NCBI RefSeq assembly: GCF_025464955.1
Contig: NZ_JAODNM010000056.1
Coordinates: 140,257 to 204,256, forward strand
Direction: 5' to 3'
Origin: Amycolatopsis sp.
Lineage (GTDB): Bacteria > Actinomycetota > Actinomycetes > Mycobacteriales > Pseudonocardiaceae
DNA: 64,000 bases
A program made the translations under genes and the position numbers. Positions 59,799 through 64,000 of this stretch are shown one piece after another. Within the stretch, counting starts at the first letter, position 1, and every line of letters begins with the position of its first letter. The notes below the pieces were generated by a model. The model was not told where the DNA came from, searched no databases, and saw only the letters and a list, made by a program, of their open reading frames with translations.

Positions 59799-60353
59799 AT
59801 GACTCTCCGGCCGACCAAGGACCAGCTCGCCGCGGCCCGGGACAAGGTGCTCGACGACGTCCTCGCGCCGGACCTCCGGGTGCTCTTCTGCGGCATCAAC
59901 CCCGGGCTCTACTCGGCGGCGACAGGCTGGCATTTCGCTCGTCCAGGCAACCGCTTCTGGCCCGCGCTGCACGGTGGTGGCTTCACGCCCCACCTGCTCG
60001 ATCCCAGTGAGCAGGGCACGCTGCCGGGGCTGGGGCTCGGCATCACGAACGTCGTCGCGCGGACCACAGCGCGAGCTGACGAACTCTCCGCCGACGAGCT
60101 CCGCGAGGGCGGACGGTTGCTGATAGAGAAGGTCATCCGCTACCGGCCGCGCTGGCTGGCCGTCGTGGGCATCACGGCGTATCGAACGGCGTTTACCGAG
60201 CCGAAGGCGAAGATCGGCCACCAAGATGACCCGATCGGCTCAACGCGAGTCTGGGTGCTGCCCAACCCCAGCGGGCTCAATGCGCACTGGACGCCGGTGA
60301 CCTTGGCTGCGGAGTTCGGCCGGCTGCGGATGGCGAGCACCCACCCTCTGTAG
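59799..60353 (+). CDS. mug: Mismatch-specific uracil/thymine DNA glycosylase (Mug family)
   Basis: 184 residues. The active-site motif GINPGLYSAATGWHFARPGN and the second motif VLPNPSGLNAHW identify the TDG/Mug group, which removes uracil or ethenocytosine from G mispairs. The catalytic Asn is that in GINPG. The ATG at 59799 fits the usual N-terminal length; a longer frame adds unrelated sequence. Confidence 0.95.
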   Translation: MTLRPTKDQLAAARDKVLDDVLAPDLRVLFCGINPGLYSAATGWHFARPGNRFWPALHGGGFTPHLLDPSEQGTLPGLGLGITNVVARTTARADELSADELREGGRLLIEKVIRYRPRWLAVVGITAYRTAFTEPKAKIGHQDDPIGSTRVWVLPNPSGLNAHWTPVTLAAEFGRLRMASTHPL

Positions 60354-60617
60354 CACTCAGCGGTACAGACCGTGGCTCAGACCCCGGACGGGATCTTGAT
60401 CAACTTCGCCGTGCTACCCAGAGTTTACCTATGACGACGAGTTACAACTATGAGGGGGAACTCGCGTCACAAACTGCGGGAAAGTGAGTCACAAGATCAC
60501 GAGGTGTCAGTTCCCGGCCGACCCCAGCAGGGGGGATCGGGGGGTGGCGTCCGCGCGCCGGGGGGCGTGCGAACAGGACGCCACGACCGGGAACGATGAC
60601 GTGAAGACGGAGAGCAA

Positions 60618-61415
60618 ATGGCGCGCAACATCGAGCCCACCCGGATCAAGGCGAGCCCACCGGCCATCGGGGGCCGCAGCCTCGGGGTGGCCGCCATCGA
60701 TCCCGTGCCGATCTATCGCGACGGCTTGTCCTCGGTCATCCACCGGACGCACGGGTTCCACTGGGTCGGCCACGCCGGGAGCCACCACGCCGCACTCCAG
60801 CTGTGCGAGCAGCTCAAACCGGACGTGCTCATCCTCGATTCCGCGCTGGACCCGAGCTGCCACCTGACCCGGCTGCTGGCTTCCGGGGACCCGGCGCTGG
60901 TGATCGTCATCCTGATCCGCGACATCAACCGGACGCCGCAGTACCTCGCCGCGGCGGTCGGGGCCGGCGCGCACGCCGCCGTGCCGCGGTCGACCGACCC
61001 CAGGCGGCTCGCGGAGGCGATCCGGCGCGCGCACACCGACCGCCGCTACCTCGACCCGTCATTGGCGGCGCTGACAGCGCGGCCGAAGCGCCAGCCGTCG
61101 CCGTCCGCGGACGGCACGCCGGCCCCGAAGACGCCGATGCCGCTTTCCCGCCGCGAATACCAGGTGCTGCAGCTCGTCGCCGAAGGACTGGAGAACTCGG
61201 CGATCGCGAAGATCCTGTTCCTGTCCGTCGAAACGGTCCGGACCCACGTCAAAAGCATCCTGCGCAAGCTCACCGCACGCGACCGCACGCATGCGGTGAC
61301 TATCGCCTTCCGGGGCGGGATTCTCGTCACGGTCGTCGACGACACGCAGATGGCACCCGCGCCACCAGGGGCGACACCGGTCCCGGCACCCCAGGCCGCA
61401 CCCCTGATCGGCTGA
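60618..61415 (+). CDS. LuxR-family response regulator with degenerate receiver
   Basis: 265 residues. The N-terminal receiver-like domain (about 22-140) keeps the strand DVLILDSALD with a possible phospho-Asp, but the acidic pair reads AAIDPVPIYRDGL and the conserved Lys is not obvious, so phosphorylation is uncertain. The C-terminal LuxR domain is intact: LSRREYQVLQLVAEGLENSA, IAKILFLSVETVRTHVKSIL. A Pro/Ala tail follows. It lies 121 bases before the FadE5-like gene and shares the motif TACCCAGAG with that gene's upstream region. Confidence 0.88.
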   Translation: MARNIEPTRIKASPPAIGGRSLGVAAIDPVPIYRDGLSSVIHRTHGFHWVGHAGSHHAALQLCEQLKPDVLILDSALDPSCHLTRLLASGDPALVIVILIRDINRTPQYLAAAVGAGAHAAVPRSTDPRRLAEAIRRAHTDRRYLDPSLAALTARPKRQPSPSADGTPAPKTPMPLSRREYQVLQLVAEGLENSAIAKILFLSVETVRTHVKSILRKLTARDRTHAVTIAFRGGILVTVVDDTQMAPAPPGATPVPAPQAAPLIG

Positions 61416-61452
61416 TCCGTCGCTCACAGCCGAGGGGTAGTACTTGCCGTGG

Positions 61453-61490
61453 TTACCCAGAGGTAATATCCTTAAGTTACCGGCGAGTAG
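61453..61490. promoter_or_regulatory. Two TTACY-N4-RGTAA-type sites upstream of the FadE5-like gene
   Basis: TTACC-CAGA-GGTAA (61453-61466) is a perfect dyad and TTACC-GGCG-AGTAG (61477-61490) a close relative, 47 to 84 bases upstream of the dehydrogenase start. The pattern is shared with the etfD upstream region (22847-22860). Confidence 0.55.
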
Positions 61491-61536
61491 GGGAACCGCG
61501 CCCAGCCGGCCACCCGAACACAAACGGAGCGACGAC

Positions 61537-63381
61537 ATGGGCCACTACAAGAGCAACGTCCGAGACCTGGAGTTCAACCTCTTCGAGGTACTCGGCATCC
61601 AGGAGCGACTGGGGAAGGGCGTCCTGGCCGATTCCGACGAGGAGACCGCGCGCGGCGTGCTCTCCGAGCTGAACAAGCTCGCTGTCGGCCCGCTCTCCGA
61701 GTCGTTCGCTGACGCCGACCGCAACCCGCCCGTCTACGACCCGAAGACGTTCTCGGCCACGCTGCCCGAGTCGTTCAAGAAGAGCTACAAGCAGCTTCTG
61801 GACGGCGAGTGGTGGCGGCTCAGCCTCACCAACGACCTCGGCGGCCTCGGCCTGCCCCCGACCGTGCAGTGGGCGTCCGCGGAGCTGATGCTCGGCGCGA
61901 ACCCGGCGCTGTTCATGTACATGGCGGGCGCGAACTTCGCGATGATCGTGCACAAGAACGGCAACGAAGAGCAGCAGCGCTGGGCGCAGTTCATGATCGA
62001 CCGCGCGTGGGGCGCGACGATGGTGCTCACCGAGCCGGACGCGGGTTCCGACGTCGGCGCCGGCCGCACCAAGGCCGTGCAGAACGCGGACGGCACCTGG
62101 AACATCGACGGGGTCAAGCGGTTCATCACCTCGGCCGAGCACGACCTGACCGAAAACATCATGCACCTGGTGCTCGCGCGCCCGGAGGGTCCCGGCATCG
62201 AGACCCGGCCCGGCACCAAGGGCCTCTCGCTGTTCCTGGTCCCGAAGTTCCACTTCGACACCAACACCGGCGAGCTCGGCGAGCGCAACGGCGCCTTCGT
62301 GACCAACGTCGAGCACAAGATGGGCATCAAGGCCTCGACCACCTGTGAGCTGACCTTCGGCCAGCACGGCGTCCCGGCCAAGGGCTGGCTGCTCGGCGAC
62401 GTCCACAACGGCATCGCGCAGATGTTCCAGGTCATCGAGTACGCCCGGATGATGGTCGGCACCAAGGCCATCGCGACGCTGTCGACCGGTTACCTCAACG
62501 CGCTGGACTACGCCAAGGAGCGCGTCCAGGGCTCCGACCTGCCGAACATGGTCAACAAGACCGCGCCGCGGGTCACCATCACGCACCACCCGGACGTCCG
62601 CCGCTCGCTGATGCTGCAGAAGGCGTACGCCGAGGGCCTGCGCGCGATCTACCTGTACACGGCTTCGTTCCAGGACCAGATCTGGACGGGTGAAGGCGAC
62701 GAGGCGTCGCTGAAGCTGGCGGAGCAGATCAACGACCTGCTGCTGCCGATCGTCAAGGGCGTCGGCTCCGAGCGCGCCACCGAGCAGCTCGTGCAGTCGC
62801 TGCAGACTCTCGGCGGGTCGGGCTTCCTGCAGGACTACCCGATCGAGCAGTACATCCGGGACGCGAAGATCGACTCGCTGTACGAGGGCACCACGGCCAT
62901 CCAGTCGCTGGACTTCTTCTTCCGCAAGATCGTCCGCAACAAGGGCCAGGCGCTCGCGTTCATCGCCGGTGAGATCACGAAGTTCATCGAGTCGGAGGCC
63001 GGCAACGGCCGGTTGAAGAACGAGCGCGCGCTGCTCAAGCAGTCCCTCGAGGACACGCAGGGCATGCTCGGCTCGCTGATCGGCTACCTGACGACGTCGC
63101 AGCAGGACCCGCTGAACATCAACAAGGTCGGTCAGCACACCGTCCGCCTGCTGATGTCGGTCGGCGACCTGCTGATCGGCTGGCGGCTGCTCAAGCACGC
63201 CGAGATCGCGATCGGCAAGCTGGACGCCGGCGCGAGCGCCAAGGACGTGCCGTTCTACGAGGGCAAGGTCGCCGTGGCGTCGTTCTTCGCCAAGAGCGTG
63301 CTGCCCGAGCTGACGTCGCGCCGCGCGATCGTCGAAGGCGCCGACAACGACCTCATGGACGTCGACGAAGCCGCTTTCTGA
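61537..63381 (+). CDS. Acyl-CoA dehydrogenase (FadE5-like, long form)
   Basis: 614 residues, the length of mycobacterial FadE5 and about 200 longer than standard dehydrogenases because of N- and C-terminal extensions. It has [20 protein letters not shown] for FAD/substrate contact, [12 protein letters not shown], and the catalytic-Glu region [20 protein letters not shown]. It carries out the first oxidation of acyl-CoA beta-oxidation and passes electrons to ETF and then EtfD (encoded at 22944). A strong hairpin terminator follows at 63390-63433. Confidence 0.95.
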   Translation: MGHYKSNVRDLEFNLFEVLGIQERLGKGVLADSDEETARGVLSELNKLAVGPLSESFADADRNPPVYDPKTFSATLPESFKKSYKQLLDGEWWRLSLTNDLGGLGLPPTVQWASAELMLGANPALFMYMAGANFAMIVHKNGNEEQQRWAQFMIDRAWGATMVLTEPDAGSDVGAGRTKAVQNADGTWNIDGVKRFITSAEHDLTENIMHLVLARPEGPGIETRPGTKGLSLFLVPKFHFDTNTGELGERNGAFVTNVEHKMGIKASTTCELTFGQHGVPAKGWLLGDVHNGIAQMFQVIEYARMMVGTKAIATLSTGYLNALDYAKERVQGSDLPNMVNKTAPRVTITHHPDVRRSLMLQKAYAEGLRAIYLYTASFQDQIWTGEGDEASLKLAEQINDLLLPIVKGVGSERATEQLVQSLQTLGGSGFLQDYPIEQYIRDAKIDSLYEGTTAIQSLDFFFRKIVRNKGQALAFIAGEITKFIESEAGNGRLKNERALLKQSLEDTQGMLGSLIGYLTTSQQDPLNINKVGQHTVRLLMSVGDLLIGWRLLKHAEIAIGKLDAGASAKDVPFYEGKVAVASFFAKSVLPELTSRRAIVEGADNDLMDVDEAAF

Positions 63382-63389
63382 TTCCGACC

Positions 63390-63433
63390 ACACTTTCGGG
63401 GCTGCCTTGGCGACAAGGCGGCCCCGAAAGTGT
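63390..63433 (+). terminator. Terminator after the FadE5-like gene
   Basis: ACACTTTCGGGGC (63390-63402) pairs with GCCCCGAAAGTGT (63421-63433), with a nested GCCTTG/CAAGGC stem, followed by TTTC. It starts nine bases after the stop codon. Confidence 0.8.
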
Positions 63434-63500
63434 TTCAGGGCTTACCGGCCTGGGAACGTATGGGGCAAGACAGTCCAAACCGGGCCAAAGGGAGCGTTCG

Positions 63501-63779
63501 ATGACCGTCAGCGGAATCATCACTGCCATCGTGGTCGGCCTGATTCTCGGCGTACTGGGGCGGTTTTTCGCTCCGGGCAAGCAGAGCATCCCGATCTGGC
63601 TGACCATTGTGGTCGGTATCGTCGCGGCCTTCATCGGCACCGCGATCGCCCGCGGCTTCGGCTACGCGGACACCAAGGGCTTCGACTGGCTGGAGCTGAT
63701 CACGCAGGTCGTGATCGCGGCCGTCGGCGTCTCGCTCGCCGCCAACCTGTACGGCGGCCGACGCGGCGTATCCCGATAA
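63501..63779 (+). CDS. GlsB/YeaQ/YmgE family stress-associated membrane protein
   Basis: 92 residues with three membrane helices: GIITAIVVGLILGVLGRFF, IWLTIVVGIVAAFIGTAIAR and LITQVVIAAVGVSLAANLYG. The GRFFAPGKQSIPIWLTIVVG stretch is the family signature (G-R-x-x-x-P-G). Role unknown, associated with stress response. GGGAG-like site upstream of the ATG. Confidence 0.93.
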   Translation: MTVSGIITAIVVGLILGVLGRFFAPGKQSIPIWLTIVVGIVAAFIGTAIARGFGYADTKGFDWLELITQVVIAAVGVSLAANLYGGRRGVSR

Positions 63780-63850
63780 CGCGCCCTCCGCGGCGCTTTG
63801 CGGCCCCCTCGACGTCCCCCACGTCCAGGGGGCCGCCTCACGTCCAGGAC

Positions 63851-63911
63851 GGGCACTTTTGTACAAAAGTGGTTCTTGTGTCGTATGTGTGGGTCCGCGA
63901 CGCCTCAGTGG
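63851..63911. repeat. 61-bp repeat, near-identical to 14405-14465
   Basis: Begins with the family B palindrome (CACTTTTGTACAAAAGTG, 63854-63871) and ends CGACGCCTCAGTGG. It differs from 14405-14465 at one position. The rest of the window to 64000 has no recognised feature. Confidence 0.85.
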
Positions 63912-64000
63912 GTGCCGGGTGATGTGGACTGGCTCCGTTTTACCGCGGCAGGGACGGGTGGTGTGGGGGAAGGGATTCTGAAGGTCGGTTGGGGTGGCTG

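Overview
The window is high-GC actinobacterial chromosome. Several features point to the family Pseudonocardiaceae, probably Amycolatopsis or a close relative: the dnaK-grpE-dnaJ-hspR order with HspR-type (HAIR) operators, an EtfD-type Fe-S reductase, a bifunctional-type dCTP deaminase, F420/deazaflavin enzymes and many short palindromic intergenic repeats. The genus is an inference from gene content; no database was searched.

Layout. 1-6 kb: ECF sigma factor, pyrE, a TetR regulator facing a broken FtsX-type permease, an LLM-type oxidoreductase, an SDR and a secreted protein of unknown function. 6-20 kb: the heat-shock block, with clpB and the dnaK-grpE-dnaJ-hspR operon, each behind HAIR operators. 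Between them lie a MarR regulator, two tandem globin-reductase paralogues, a methyltransferase and a dienelactone hydrolase, plus a 570-bp intergenic region built almost wholly of nested inverted repeats. 20-42 kb: mostly small operons and divergent regulator/target pairs (cyanase with an SMR pump, etfD, a CDF transporter, a Ddn-like enzyme, an acyl-CoA dehydrogenase, a multicopper oxidase, a sugar porter, an FAD monooxygenase, dcd, an MpaB-like protein).

41.8-49.7 kb is an integrated element in tRNA-Gly(CCC), bounded by 42-bp direct repeats of the tRNA 3' half. It keeps int, xis and a 5'-truncated pSAM2-type rep. No transfer gene is visible. The rest is cargo: a truncated DUF5919 regulator coupled to an inositol-monophosphatase-like gene, then an AT-rich two-gene operon encoding a Cdc48/PAN-like AAA ATPase and a 458-residue protein resembling DUF6414. 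This operon is the best candidate for an undescribed (possibly defence) system.

49.7-64 kb is ordinary chromosome: YegP-like, HsdR-N-like and isochorismatase-like proteins, a quinone reductase, secreted PLA2, a secreted 5'-nucleotidase, Mug glycosylase, a LuxR regulator and a FadE5-like acyl-CoA dehydrogenase.

Genes linked in function. HspR, encoded here, should repress dnaK and clpB through the three HAIR sites. EtfD (electron exit from beta-oxidation) and the FadE5-like dehydrogenase share a TTACY-N4-RGTAA operator and may form one regulon. At least six gene remnants (FtsX permease, histidine phosphatase, XRE/DUF5753, leucine carboxyl methyltransferase, rep, DUF5919) and several repeat families show active local rearrangement.
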